64,000 bases of DNA from Dermacentor variabilis (taxonomy: Eukaryota; Arthropoda; Arachnida; Ixodida; Ixodidae): contig NC_134569.1 in NCBI RefSeq assembly GCF_050947875.1, forward strand, positions 37,494,277 through 37,558,276. Reading direction: 5' to 3'. The notes below the pieces were generated by a model. The model had not been told where the DNA came from and made no database searches. It saw only the letters and a program-made list of their open reading frames with translations. Positions 25,045-36,500 of this stretch are shown in pieces (positions within the stretch are counted from its first letter, which is position 1; the number at the start of each line of letters is the position of its first letter). Both the position numbers and the translations under genes were made by a program.

Positions 25045-25895
25045 TGTTTTCCTACTTGTGCGGAATTAGGTTGGCTACGAAATCTCTGTAGATACCTTCC
25101 AAGATATTTACGTAAACGTCCTGTACTCCTTGATTACGTAATGTCTCTGTGACTGCTGGTATCTCGACTGAATCAAATGCCTTTTCGTAATCTATGAAAG
25201 CCATGTAGAGAGGCTGATTGTACTCTGCAGATTTCTCGATTACCTGATTGATGATATGGATGTGACCCATTGTAGAGTATCCCTTCCTGAAATCTACCTG
25301 TTTCCTTGGTTGGCTAAAGTCCAGTGGTGCCCTAATTCCATTGGAGATTATTCGGGTGAATATTTTATATAATACTGGAAGTGGGCCAATATGCCTATAA
25401 TTTTTCAATTCTTTAACGTCTCCCTTTTTGTGGGTTAGTATAATGTTGGCATTCTTCCAGTTCTCTGGGACCATTGAAGTCACGAAACAGTTCGTATAAA
25501 GGGCCGCTAGTTTTTCAAGCATTATGTCTCCTCCTTCACACCTTTATGTCCACGTTCCCCCTGCGCAGAGTAGCAGGCTAGAACGCCTTAGCTCAGGTCG
25601 ACCTCTCTGCCTTCTTTCAATTAAATTATATCTCTCTCATCTCTCCTCCCTAGCTCTTTGATTAAATCGACTGGTATTCCAGCTTCTCCTGCCGCTGTTC
25701 CCGTTTCATGTCTTGCAAGGCCCTTCTAACTTCTTCGCTGTTGCCGTTTCATGTCTTGCAAGGCCCTTCTAACTTCTTCGCTAGTTATAGAAGGAGCCTA
25801 CGTTCATTACTACTTCGAATGGAGGTATCGGGGCTAGTTTGAGTACTGTACAGGTCAGTATAAAATTCTTCCGGCGCTTTCACTATATCTTAGAG
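25045..25895 (-). mobile_element. RTE-clade LINE (family A), internal fragment
   Basis: The minus strand encodes part of the reverse transcriptase: ENWKNANIILTHKKGD, YKIFTRIISNGIRAPL, FRKGYSTMGHIH and AFIDYEKAFDSVEIPAV, all close to the 3.4-6.6 kb element. Upstream (25.79-25.89 kb) is the DLYSTQT segment that precedes the RT. Both ends are missing and an internal 43-bp tandem duplication breaks the frame. An older or different subfamily of the same element. Confidence 0.8.
25697..25782. repeat. 43-bp tandem duplication
   Basis: Two head-to-tail 43-bp units (25697-25739 and 25740-25782) with one mismatch, inside the RTE fragment. Since 43 is not a multiple of three, it shifts the frame. Confidence 0.9.
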
Positions 25896-25908
25896 ATTGC
25901 TGATAATG

Positions 25909-28750
25909 ACTGTGGCAGCAGCAGTGGGCCACGACGACATCTGTTTAATCTGTATCCTGTGCTGTTGCCGAATTCTGAAAGACGGAAGCTACAACGACGA
26001 GCTAAAAAAGAAAACAAAAAGAGCAAGTCCAGTGCACGTGCACTTACGACGCCAGGATTTGCTCGTCATCGCAGCTTGGAATCAATGACTCGTCGGTCGG
26101 CGCCACCGTCGACAGGCCTAGCATAAAAAGCGGCCCGGTGACACCTCGGAAAACTTTGGCAGCAGCAGTGGCCACGACAACCTCTGTTTAATCTGTATCC
26201 TGCGATGTTGCAGGTTGGTGCTCTCTCCTTTGGGTTTTTTTTTTTGCAGGAATAAGTTTAGTCAATTGTCTGACTGCTGCTGCTGCCAAGTGTGATGGTG
26301 ATGGTGATGGTGATGAATGTCCGGAGTGTCAATCAGTGGTGGAAGGTCAAGATGGCCTGTCCTGCAGTGTATTCCACACCGTGTACCATGTAGGCAAATG
26401 TGCTGGCGTGTCAGAAACTACGCTGAAATCTGAAAAAGACTGTATAAAAACTTGGAGGTACCTTAAATGTAGAGCACCAAAAACTCTGACTCCACAACTT
26501 GAGAAATCAGAAACAGAGCCAAACACGCAGAACATGTAGCATATGCTGCCAGCTATTAACCAAAAACTGGAAGTGCTGATGCCGCTGAAACAGACCGTTG
26601 AAGGTGTCGAGAAATCTGTACAATTCATGTTTGATCAACTGGTTCATTTGTTCGAGCGTGTGCAGAAAAACGAGCATGCAGTAAAAGAAATCAGGAAGAG
26701 GGTTGAAAAACTTGAAGAAAATGAATGTACCGAATCCCTCGTAATTCAGCTTGCAGAAATTAGAATGTCGGAGTAGGCGTGCTAACCTACAGTTTCATGG
26801 AATCCCTAAAACCAAAAAAGAAGACCTCTTCGCAAAAGCTAATGCTATCGCTACTGAAATTCAGCTCCTGCAGCTACCTGTTGATGACGTAGACGCCATA
26901 CGCCGGCTGCCATCACGGCAGGATAAGATTCCTGCTGTTATCTGTCGCTTCGCAAAGCAAGTAGTCCGAGATCTGTGGTACGCAGACAGAAAAAAGATCG
27001 CGAATGAAGATGGAAACATGCACGTGCTTGAGAATCTAACCAAGAGGAAACGGGAACTGCTGAAAAAAAAACGAAGGATAGGGCAAAACAACACGGCTAC
27101 AAATACGTCTGGCACAGTAACGAGAAGTTACTGGTCAGGAAATCTGATGGCACGTCGGCGACAGTCGTATCAAAAGCATATGAACTTGATCAACTACCTT
27201 AGGCTTTGCTTAGTATTTTACGTTTTCGCACCCCCAATGAACCAGCTTCGTTTTCTTTCGGAGCAAACAATGTGTCAATCATTCCTGCCGACTGATGTAT
27301 CGGTTATGTCTACTCAGAAAAAGAAGATGACGTCTTTCTTTCACATCAACGCACAATCCATGTACAACAAAGGTGACGAGTTTGAAGCGTTTCTTTCCGC
27401 ACTTCCGTTTCAACATAATAATGGTCACTGAAACCTGGTATCAAAATAGTTATGAAACGTTACAGTTGCCAAACTACAACGCGTAAGTGCAAAATTGCCT
27501 TGATAAACGAGGCGGGGTGTTATGATAGCGACAGAAAAAAACTTTTAAATGCAGCCTTTTCACTGATTACACCCTAACTCCTGATGGCTACGAAATACTC
27601 TCCCTATAAAGTGGTAGAAATGTCTTCTCCGTTATCTATGAGCCTCCTGAAAGCAACTTTTCCAATTTTGCTTGCTTTCTTGACGAATATCTCCAATAGA
27701 TCACAGAAAACAACCTGAATCTAGTTTTAGGTGCTGACATCAGCATTGAGTTTATTTCATATTCTACTAACAAACTAGAGATTGAGTCCATATTGCAATG
27801 CCATGGTTTCATTTCCGTCATAAATGAACCCACAACATTACAGGCAGCGACGGCAATAGATATGTTTTACCAACTTCTCAGCAGTACGTTTTAATTCCGG
27901 AGTAACTAATGTCCATATAAGTGACCATCTCCCGATATAACTGGTTGTTGAGTCTGTAAACTCTAAAGAACAATGCGTATATCCTACAATCGAGTACCGG
28001 CGCATTAATGATGACACCTTGAATAACTTTCTGGCAACACTTGCAAATGTTGATAGGAATGTTGTGCACAACAAAAATGATCCAGATGATGCTTACAACG
28101 CCTTTATTGCCATAATTAAATCTGTATATAAACAAAGCTTTCCCCTTGTAACGCTTGAAACGCCCCGCAAACCTCGAAAATCATACATAACCGCAAAATG
28201 CTTTAAAATGATAAAAAGAAAACAGACCTTTATAACCGCTTTATCCAAACCAGGACACTTGATGATATTGTACAATTTAAAACGTGCCGGAACCAAGTTA
28301 CGTCGTTTCTTCCCCACGCGAAACAAGAATGTATATGGAAAAACTGTTCAGTCAAGACTTACTAAAAAGGAGCGATCTTGTGTGGCAGAACATCAACCGA
28401 ATTTTAAATCGAGGCACAACTGCAAATGGTGTGCTTGAACTTATAGAGAAAATGAACCTGTGAGTGGGAAAAAGGCTGGCAGACAATTTCAATAATTACT
28501 TTTGCGTCTCGGGTTGATGAAAATGACGATCCCATCAATGTGAAATGTCATGACTTACGGGTTCTTTCCAGCGCAATCGTGTCACCAACCGATGCGAATG
28601 AAATCAAGAATTGCCTGCTGGTTTACGCAACAGTAAGTCGCTTGACATTGATGACCTTAAAATTTTACCAATTAAACATGTAGCTAATGTGATTAGTCCC
28701 GTGCTAGAATATATTTTTAATTGTTGCATCGAACATATGCAGTGCTTTTT
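25909..28750 (+). mobile_element. CR1/L2-like LINE with PHD-finger ORF1, 3'-truncated
   Basis: A leader with two similar blocks (25913-25980 and 26158-26215) is followed by a broken ORF1 and the start of ORF2. ORF1 begins with a Cys/His finger (CPECQSVVEGQDGLSC..H..C.., about 26317-26490), then a coiled-coil stretch (26543-26776), then an RNA-binding-like region with RRANLQFHGIPKTKKEDL (26780-27150). ORF2 starts with FFHINAQSMYNKGDEFE and MVTETWY, the N-terminal endonuclease motifs of CR1-like LINEs. The linker before the RT is at 28019-28440 and the first RT residues (SLDIDDLKIL) are near 28640. The rest of the RT is absent. Several stops and frameshifts show it is dead. Confidence 0.75.
26543..27431 (+). 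pseudogene. ORF1 protein remnant of the CR1-like element
   Basis: Two overlapping frames, 26543-26776 and 26751-27431, encode a heptad-rich segment (MPLKQTVEGVEKSVQFMFDQ) and then an ORF1-type nucleic-acid-binding region with NLQFHGIPKTKKEDLFAKA and VDAIRRLPSRQDKIPAVICR. Family knowledge: such proteins bind the element RNA and form a ribonucleoprotein. The frame then runs into the endonuclease start, showing that indels have joined parts of ORF1 and ORF2. Confidence 0.7.
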
Positions 28751-29777
28751 TTTTTGTGCTGGAAAAGCTAAGTTATTTGTGTTCTCTTGAACCGTGTTTA
28801 ATTTGCAATCTTACAATCTCAAGGCAAACGCAGAATTTAAGCTCTCATCATTCATTATCAACATATATTAGCAGGAGCCCTCTACACACACAGTAGGAAG
28901 CATAAAACTACTAGGTAAATTCAGGTCACACCTACATTTCTTAAAACCCACTTGACACTCATAGCGAGAATTTTAACATTTTTGTTTCACTTTTTCTTCA
29001 GATATTAGTACTGCTTATTTTTGCACAAAATCAGCCAAAGGGCGGGAATAGACATCATACGTACGTCAAATATTTGGACATCCAGTCAAGAAAACACAAA
29101 CTCGGGCTTCGCACGAGAACTGAAATATTCAAGATGTACACTAAATAAGAGAAAAATCCTCAGTTTTATTTCGTTAAATAATTTCCTTGTTTTTTAGACG
29201 TCTAATAAGTAACGTTTAGATGATCGCTCAAAGATCCTTACTTGATATTACTGGGAATTTCGTTCCATACCAGAGCGCCACACTTTCATTTGAATTATTT
29301 CGGCATATAGGTAAGTTAAACAATAGCTTTTGCCGCCCTCTGCTCCTTTTGAGTGTCGTGAAGACACCATTCGATACAGGGTAAATTCCTATTTATGGTG
29401 ACTTATACGAACCACTCATTGTAACTAATGCGCAAAGGGGACGGCGGCGCGAGAAGTTGTAGTAATTCTACTTGTAGTGTGTAGAAAGATGTGATAGTTA
29501 AAATGTGGAAAGACTAAAATAAAAGTCTGCTTGGGTCTGTGTTTCGAATGCATCATAATAGTAAGAGCTCGTTTCTGTTGTACCAAAACCTGCAAATATG
29601 TGGGATACGTATTGTTCCAGGAATCGTTACAGAGATCAGCGACGCACCTCAAGGAAGTTTCGCAACGCTGTTTGAAAGTGTAGCTCATATTATTGATAAT
29701 CGGATCTCTCACTGACAAAAATAAAGCTCACTGACACATTTCCAGTCTATTTTACCACAGCAGTAATCCGCAATCCC
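28751..29777. other. Gene-free AT-rich spacer
   Basis: AT-rich sequence with no exon or known repeat recognised. Confidence 0.4.

Positions 29778-29856
<79 letters not shown>
29778..29856. repeat. (TA)n microsatellite
   Basis: About 75 bp of uninterrupted TA. It translates as an Ile-Tyr polymer that should not be read as protein. Confidence 0.95.
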
Positions 29857-30130
29857 AGGGTCTCACACGTGCTCTTGGGACAAAGGAACGACACACCACA
29901 GTAGTGCGAACAATCACAATGACATTTATTGCACCTTTCATACACAAATGCCTGCTAGCCGACTCACACATAGAACACTCCGATGGGTGCCCGACCAATT
30001 CAGGAAGTCCGACTCACCGCGGCCGGATAGCGAGCGAATATGTTCGCCCCTATGCTGGACACCAACGCCTATTCGCGTGTACGGTTACGCCAACGATCGT
30101 GTTCGTCCATCGTGTTCGACACAGGCGGCT
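29857..30130 (+). repeat. Direct repeat unit E1
   Basis: About 270 bp shared with 31168-31440: GGGACAAAGGAACGACA, CATTTATTGCACCTTTC, AATGCCTGCTAGCC, AGCGAGCGAATATGTTC and CGATCGTGTTCGTCC in the same order. The pair could be remains of long terminal repeats or two copies of one dispersed repeat. No coding sequence lies between them. Confidence 0.7.
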
Positions 30131-31167
30131 GCCGAAGTCGCTGCGCCGAACTACCACAGGCATCTGGATTGCCTGGGGTCGCTCGATTGTAGTCCACGGC
30201 AGCAGCGCAGACAATGTGCAGGTGACAGTAATCCAGGGGTGACTCCACTCACACAGCGTATACTCAACGTACTGGACAAAAACTAAAGTAGTGCAAGGGA
30301 GAATAATCCTGCATGCACGTCGTCTATGCTGTACGATGTTTAACTCGGCTAGCAAAAGATAAGGCGGCTACTCATATGCTAAGTTCACGTGAACAAGGCT
30401 CCCTTTCTTGAGTCGAACGAGTAATTTCAATTCGTACGAGGCTAACTAGAATAGGGGAAGCAAAGTGCGACACCTCACCGCCACAGTCCACCAGCTTGTG
30501 TCCCTCCACGTGCGACAGGCAGCTTCGTAAAGCCTTAGACCTAATGAGTCGTTAACCTGACAACAACCGGCATCCAAAAACAGCTCCCAAAAATAGGCGC
30601 AATGCAGGCGGCCGTGAGATGTCAGCTCTGCGAGGTCGTCCTACCCCGCTCGGTGCTTACAGCATCCGATTTAACGGCTCCCATCGTCCCAGGCAGTGTC
30701 AAAGTGCCCGGTGCCAGGCCGCAGTGCCAGACAGCCCGTAGCGGCACCCGTGACCAGCAGCCACCCAGCTCCTACAGTCAAAGAGATAGAAGAAGCTATT
30801 TACATAAGAAATTCGGACCACCTACGAGGCTTCCGTACTCACTCGCATCAGGCTTGCCACTCCGCGGGCGCTAAGCTCCGTGGGCGCTAAGCCTCGCTCT
30901 CCCAGGATGCAGACTACGTGGCTCTCGTACTGATGAATGTCATTAAAGAAAACACTTGCAAAAACACGTAGCACGTTGAAAAAGAAAGATGTTCAAACAC
31001 GCTACAGCAACTGTCGCCTTGCTCGAGAAAGCACGCCGCCGATGCTAGCGATCAAGATCCACGCTAGGCCTACGCTTCGGTTCAAACAAAGGTCTTGAAC
31101 GAAGCAAGAGTGTCCAACTATCATCCGATGCCCCAAGAGGTCCACGTTGGGCAGCCAGATCTTGGGC
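30131..31167. other. Spacer between the E repeats
   Basis: No retroviral-type frame or host exon is recognised. A small local repeat, CTCCGCGGGCGCTAAG / CTCCGTGGGCGCTAAG, occurs near 30857-30890. Confidence 0.4.
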
Positions 31168-31440
31168 CTCACTCGTGATTTTTGGGACAAAGGAACGACA
31201 ACACAGGAGCGCAAACAATCACAAGGGCATTTATTGCACCTTTCGTACACTAATGCCTGCTAGCCAGCCGACTCACAACACATAGAACATACCGATGGAC
31301 GCGTGACAAGTCTAGGAAGTCCGACTCACAGCGAGCGAATATGTTCCCCCCATGCTGGACACGAACGTCTATTCGCGTTTACGGTCACGCGAACGACAGC
31401 GCGTTCGAACGATCGTGTTCGTCCGTCCTGGTGGCCCGCG
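31168..31440 (+). repeat. Direct repeat unit E2
   Basis: Second copy of the unit at 29857-30130, about 85% alike by eye, with a short insertion around the CGAACGACAGCGCGTTC segment. It starts after GGGCCTCACTCGTGA, which resembles the GGGTCTCACACGTGC before copy one. Confidence 0.7.
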
Positions 31441-31764
31441 AAGCGGGTCGACGCACGCGCCCGCGCTGCTCGCCGAGAGAAGTGGTTCGTCGTGAGTACG
31501 GAAAGTACGGTGAGTACCGTCGTGAGTACGGATTGTACATTAGTACCACAACATCAATGGAGAAAGCTGTAGAAAGAAGTACCGGGAAAAAAAGGACACT
31601 AGAGAACTAGATGATTGAGATGTCAACATGCCTGAGGCAAAGCTGAAAAATTGCCTATCGGTATATCCTGTGAAAATCTTCCGCAGTGCATCAAAGAGAG
31701 GCAATGTGTACGTTGAGATCTCGCGCGAACTGTCTTCTACGGCTACCTTCGCGTGCTCCGCACG

Positions 31765-32530
31765 AATGGATGCTATAAGCGTCCCCTTCGGAACGGGGTC
31801 GTGGGCTGCGGCATCAAGCTCTTGTTATTATGTTGCCTAATGTCCTAACTGTGTTACAAAAGAAAAAAAGGAATAAAAACGATGTATTCCCATAACCAAA
31901 CTTTCTGAACCCCTGTTGCAACCTTTGTTTTTGCACGCCGCCGTTGTTTGTCCTTTTCCTACTTTTCTTCCACCAACGTCCAATCGCCGCTTACTAATCT
32001 CTACTGTGGGCATGTTTCCTTTCCCCCTGCTCTCGCTGAACCCAAGGGCTTCACGGAGGCCAGAAATGCCTAAATCGACCGCTGGGCAGATATCTTCACA
32101 TTCTAATAAAACATGCTCCATCGTTTCCCTAGCATTACCGCAGCAAGCACGTGCTCCTTCTTGTATCTCGCTTTATAAGTGCATGTTCTAAGGCATCCTG
32201 ATCTCGCTTCGAAAAGTAATGAGCTTCCCTTTGAGTTATTTTTTTTTTCTTTCCTGATTTCGCTTTTTCCTCTTAAGTAGTTACTCATAGCAGGTTTCTT
32301 TTCCATTGCCGCCACCCATATGCGATTATCTCAGCCTCTCTGAGTTTCCGCTTGACGTTCTTTGTTGCTGTGTTGCTCACCATAGAGGTCGCATACTTGC
32401 TGGTAAGCTTCCTAGTTATTTTCCTCCACTGTGAATCAATGTATTTCCTGTGCAAATACCTGAAAACTTTTCCGGCTCACTTACTTTATTCCATATTCCT
32501 CAGTCGCTGTTCATTATCAATTTTTACTGT
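31765..32530 (-). mobile_element. LINE family B, 3' part, copy 2
   Basis: The minus strand encodes AAMEKKPAMSNYLRGKSEI, SKGSSLLFEARSGCLRT and, in another frame, MEHVLLECEDICPAVDLG, matching the copy at 60.4-61.3 kb almost word for word. The 3' end in reverse runs through AATGTCCTA...AAGCTCTTG to GGATGCTATAAGCGTCCCCT beside a short GGAT remnant. Frames are broken. Confidence 0.8.
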
Positions 32531-32784
32531 GAGCAGTCCTCGGCTAACAGCGCCATCCAGGGGCGGCTGGGCGCGCCCTCGCCTCATTATTTTTGGCAGC
32601 GGAGCGCGCCGAACGGGACGATCGGGTCAAAACTTACCAGCGCGCAATCTCGGATGCCACCATGATGCCACGAATCCGACCACTAACATGGGTATCCCCT
32701 CACCATGGCTCCGAGTGGCGCTGGCTAACACTCCTGGGGCTAAATCTAGTAAACACAAATACCTAAGTCAGTAGATTGATTGAT

Positions 32785-32960
32785 AGCCGTCGCCGTAGCA
32801 CGATTCGTAGTGCAACGCACGCGCAATGCGGGGGTTGTGGGTTCCGCTCCCACCCGCAACAAGTTATCTTTTCGTCTACTTTCATTTCCCTTTCTTTATT
32901 ATGTTCTACATATATATTTCAACCACAGCTAAGTTCCCCTATGGTCTCCTTGGCTTCATT
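32785..32960 (+). repeat. tRNA-derived SINE, second type
   Basis: CCGTCGCCGTAGCACGATTC, then ACGCGCAATGCGGGGGTTG and a B box GTGGGTTCCGCTCCCACC, followed by a T-rich tail starting CAAGTTATCTTTTCGTC. It differs from the Ruka type in its body. A (TA)n run follows at about 32963-33001. Confidence 0.65.
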
Positions 32961-32961
32961 G

Positions 32962-33003
<42 letters not shown>

Positions 33004-33311
33004 ACGTTCCACTCCACTCGAAAAAGAGTTGGTACGCCACTGTCTTTAGGGAGAACCGAAAGTTCCACAGCGCCTCAGCTTGCGGCCCCGCGACGGCCGG
33101 CTCATATAGGCACAGCAACTTCGAAACTGCGACATTTGCCGCGGAACTTGCACGTCATGCAGGACTTGGACAACATACCGCAGGCGGTCTCGTACTATCT
33201 TCCGTCTCAGGAGCAAAGAACGCACCAAAAACGCTCACGCATGCAGCCCAATAAAAGCATCCGCAAGACCGAATACAGCCAGAGACGTTCTTGAGCATGC
33301 ACAGCATTACA

Positions 33312-33317
33312 TTTATT
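33312..33317 (-). terminator. Polyadenylation signal of the GH18-like gene
   Basis: AATAAA on the minus strand, 234 bp after the stop codon of the chitinase-like gene. It is the first canonical signal I found downstream of that stop. Confidence 0.45.
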
Positions 33318-33550
33318 CAGTGCGCTGCCTGCGTGTCGCAGCAGGTGCTGAAAAGGAGCAATGGCCATGACAATGACCGGCGACAGGAACCACAACCGTA
33401 GTTTTCCGAGTGAGCCCACATGGTTAAAAATGGCCAGGCTTTTCACGCAGAGGCCATTGCGTATCTACAAGAAACTGAGAGACCTTGTCCCGCTGGCCTT
33501 AATGTGACGAAGGGTGACGTGATACAAGTCGGTAATGGGAGAGGGCACCT

Positions 33551-36500
33551 CTAGTCAAGCTTAAACACACTTTGGAAGTTCTGGTAAATGGTCTGCACGA
33601 GAACGTTCGGCGTGCCACAGTCCCCTCGGTAGTCGTCGCTGGACACGTCCCAGACCATCATGCCCGCTAACGACCGGTTGCGTACGTACTCTGCCTTGGC
33701 CATCAAGCTGATCTGGTCCTCGTACGCGACCCACTGGTCGTCTGAGTACGCGTACGGGCACTCGGCGCTGGCGTCCCACGCGCGCGTCCAGTTCTCGAAC
33801 ACAAGGCGCCTACAGATCTCGAAGAAGCTGAGAACCCCGGGACAGCGCGTGAAGAGGCCCGGTATTCCTTCCGATCGACCCGCAAGTAGTACGGAGCCCG
33901 GCTTGTGCTCAGACTTGTCGTCAAGCGTGTACGAAGCCCCGTCTAAAGAGACACTCACGACCAGCTTGTGCACGGGAACGCCGCTGGCCAGCGCCCGCTG
34001 GACGGCCGTGTCGAAGTCCATCGTCACATTCAGGGGCGACGGCAGCCGGCTCCGCATCGGGCTGGGAAACTCGGCAAACGCGTCACTGCGGAACCCGTGC
34101 GCCACGACGACAGCGTAGTCGACGTACGAGCAGATCTTGCCCCCCAGCAGCGGCTGGTTGAAGACCTCCGTCTCCGGCTCGAACACCACCACCAGCGTCA
34201 GGCCATGGCGCTCAAAGTGTACCCACAGCTTTTGCAGCAGCACGATGATCCCGCGGCGGTCCTCGCCGGGTGAGCCACTGGTAAACATTCGGTGGATGAC
34301 CAGTCCATCGAAGCCGTTGCCGAGCGTCCAGCGGAGCACGGCGCTGCAGAACTGCACCGTCGCGTGCATCGATTCGGCCGCGTAGCGGAACAGGCCATTG
34401 TTCACTTCGTACTCGCCAACGCCGACGAGGATCTTGAGCGCGGGCCGCTCTTTCTTAAGCCGCACCATTTCGCGGTACAAGTTCGGGTGGGTAATCTTGT
34501 GCGTGTAGTCGTAATGCAGCATGTCGTCGGACCAGTCGGCGGCGCCGGACAGCGGGAACACGACATGCGAGCACAAGTTCGAAGGCACCTGCGCGCCAGA
34601 AGTCGCGGTTCATCATGATCATCATCATCATCATCATCATCAGCCTGGTTACGCCCACTGCAGGGCAAAGGCCTCTCCCATACTTCTCCAACAACCCCGG
34701 TCATGTACTAATTGTGGCCATGCCGTCCCTGCAAACTTCTTAATCTCATCCGCCCACCATCCGCGGTTAGAGCGGGGAAAAAGAAATGCGTTCAGGGCTC
34801 TATGTTGCGATAAATATCTTGCGTAGGATGTGGGGAAAAACCTTCATATTTGCTCGTGCTAAAATTTAGGATGCCGGCGATTTTCGAAGGCTAATGGATG
34901 AGGATCAACGGCGAATATCTCAATCACCTTCAGTTTACAGATGGCATTGTCCTGTCCAGCAACATGGGTGTGAACTGCAACAAATTACTGAGGACTTTAA
35001 CCGAGAAAGTTTAAGAGTATGGTTGAAGATGGATATGCAGAAGACAAATGTAGTATTCAATAACTTAGAAAAGGAACAAGAATTCATGATCGCCAGTGAG
35101 CCTCTAGAATCTTTGCAGGAGTACGTTTAGCTATTATAGGTCATTTACTCGAAGGCGACCCTGACCATGAGAAGGAAACAAAGAAAAAGAGAGACGGGTC
35201 GGAGTGCATACGGCAGGCATTACCAAATCCTTACTAGAAGCTTACCACTGTCGTTGAAAAGTGTGCAGTCATTGCATTCTACCCTTGCAAGGATCGCGAA
35301 AAGAGCAATGGAACGAAAAATGTCAGGTGTAACGTGAAGACACAGCAAGAGAGCGGTGTGGATCAGAGGGAAAACGGGCATATAGCCGATATTCTAGTTA
35401 ACATTAAGTTACAAAATGTGTAGCTGGGCTGACCATGTAATGCGTAAGGCAGTTAACCGGATGAACATTAGAGGTACAGAATGGGTGCCAAGAAAAAGGG
35501 TGCGCAGCCGAGGACGGCAGAAAATTAGGTGGGGCGATGAAAATAGGAAATTCGCAGGCGCAAGCTGGAATCAGATAGCGCAAGGCATGGTTAATTGGAG
35601 ATCGCTGGGAGAGGCTTTCGTTTTGCAGTGGACTTAATAATAGGCTGATGATGATGACGACTGCATCTTAAAACCGACAGAAAGTTCAACCTTGAAACTT
35701 TACACTTTCCGTGCTCAATAGGGGCCCAAATACATGAAGGTACCGTGACACCACTGATCTCATACGATGACGACAACGCGCCGCAATCTGGGCGCTGAAT
35801 TCAACGTCTTTGCAGCACCTGCGAAATAAATGTGCTAGGGACAGCTTTCCTCTATGGTTGAAAATATTGAACGTTTTCTCTTGCACGCCGCCATGTTTCG
35901 ATTTGTCTCTGAAGCTACGCCTTTCACCTCCGACATTACACAGTGTGCCTACAAATGCGATATGCGATCAGCTGTGAAAAATTTACTTTATGTAGCCTTC
36001 AGAAAAACAAGTTCGATCTTTATTGTTCCCGCTGATTACCCATTATCCTGCCGCCGAATAAACGTAAGCGATTTAAGAAAAAGTCATCTCCCAGCCTAAT
36101 TTAGTGTTTTCGAGATATTTCCGGATTCGTTCCGCACTGAAAAAGGAAGCACCAATGCATAAATTAGTATAACTGACGCGTTAAATTAGTATAGTATAAC
36201 TGGAACGACCACGTATTTGAGTTGCATGGACTCATGAGAATGTCTCACCTCTCTTCACAAGGCGTCCAGCCTGCGTTCTAAGGTGACGAACTAAGTGAAT
36301 ATGACGCTTCACAGACAAGCGCGCCATAGAGACGATTAATGCGCTTTCGTACTTATCGTTTACCTGTTCGAATGTGTAAGTCATGGGCGGAAGTCGCTGG
36401 AAGCTGGTCGAATTGACCATGCACATAATCAAAGGTCTGTCAGGTCCTTCGTAGACTTGTCGGCCCAGTCGTGTCTTGGGACGCATGTCCACCTGCAGGT

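Noticed and set aside
29709..29998. Open frames with long Ile-Tyr runs (also near 32.9 and 39.1 kb)
   Set aside because: They are translations of (TA)n microsatellites and have no other protein features.
29857..31440. Endogenous retrovirus or viral insertion
   Set aside because: Direct repeats are present, but no gag, pol or env-like sequence lies between them.
33660..34618. Long plus-strand frames opposite the GH18-like exon 3
   Set aside because: They are antisense shadows of a GC-rich coding exon; the minus frame has the domain motifs.
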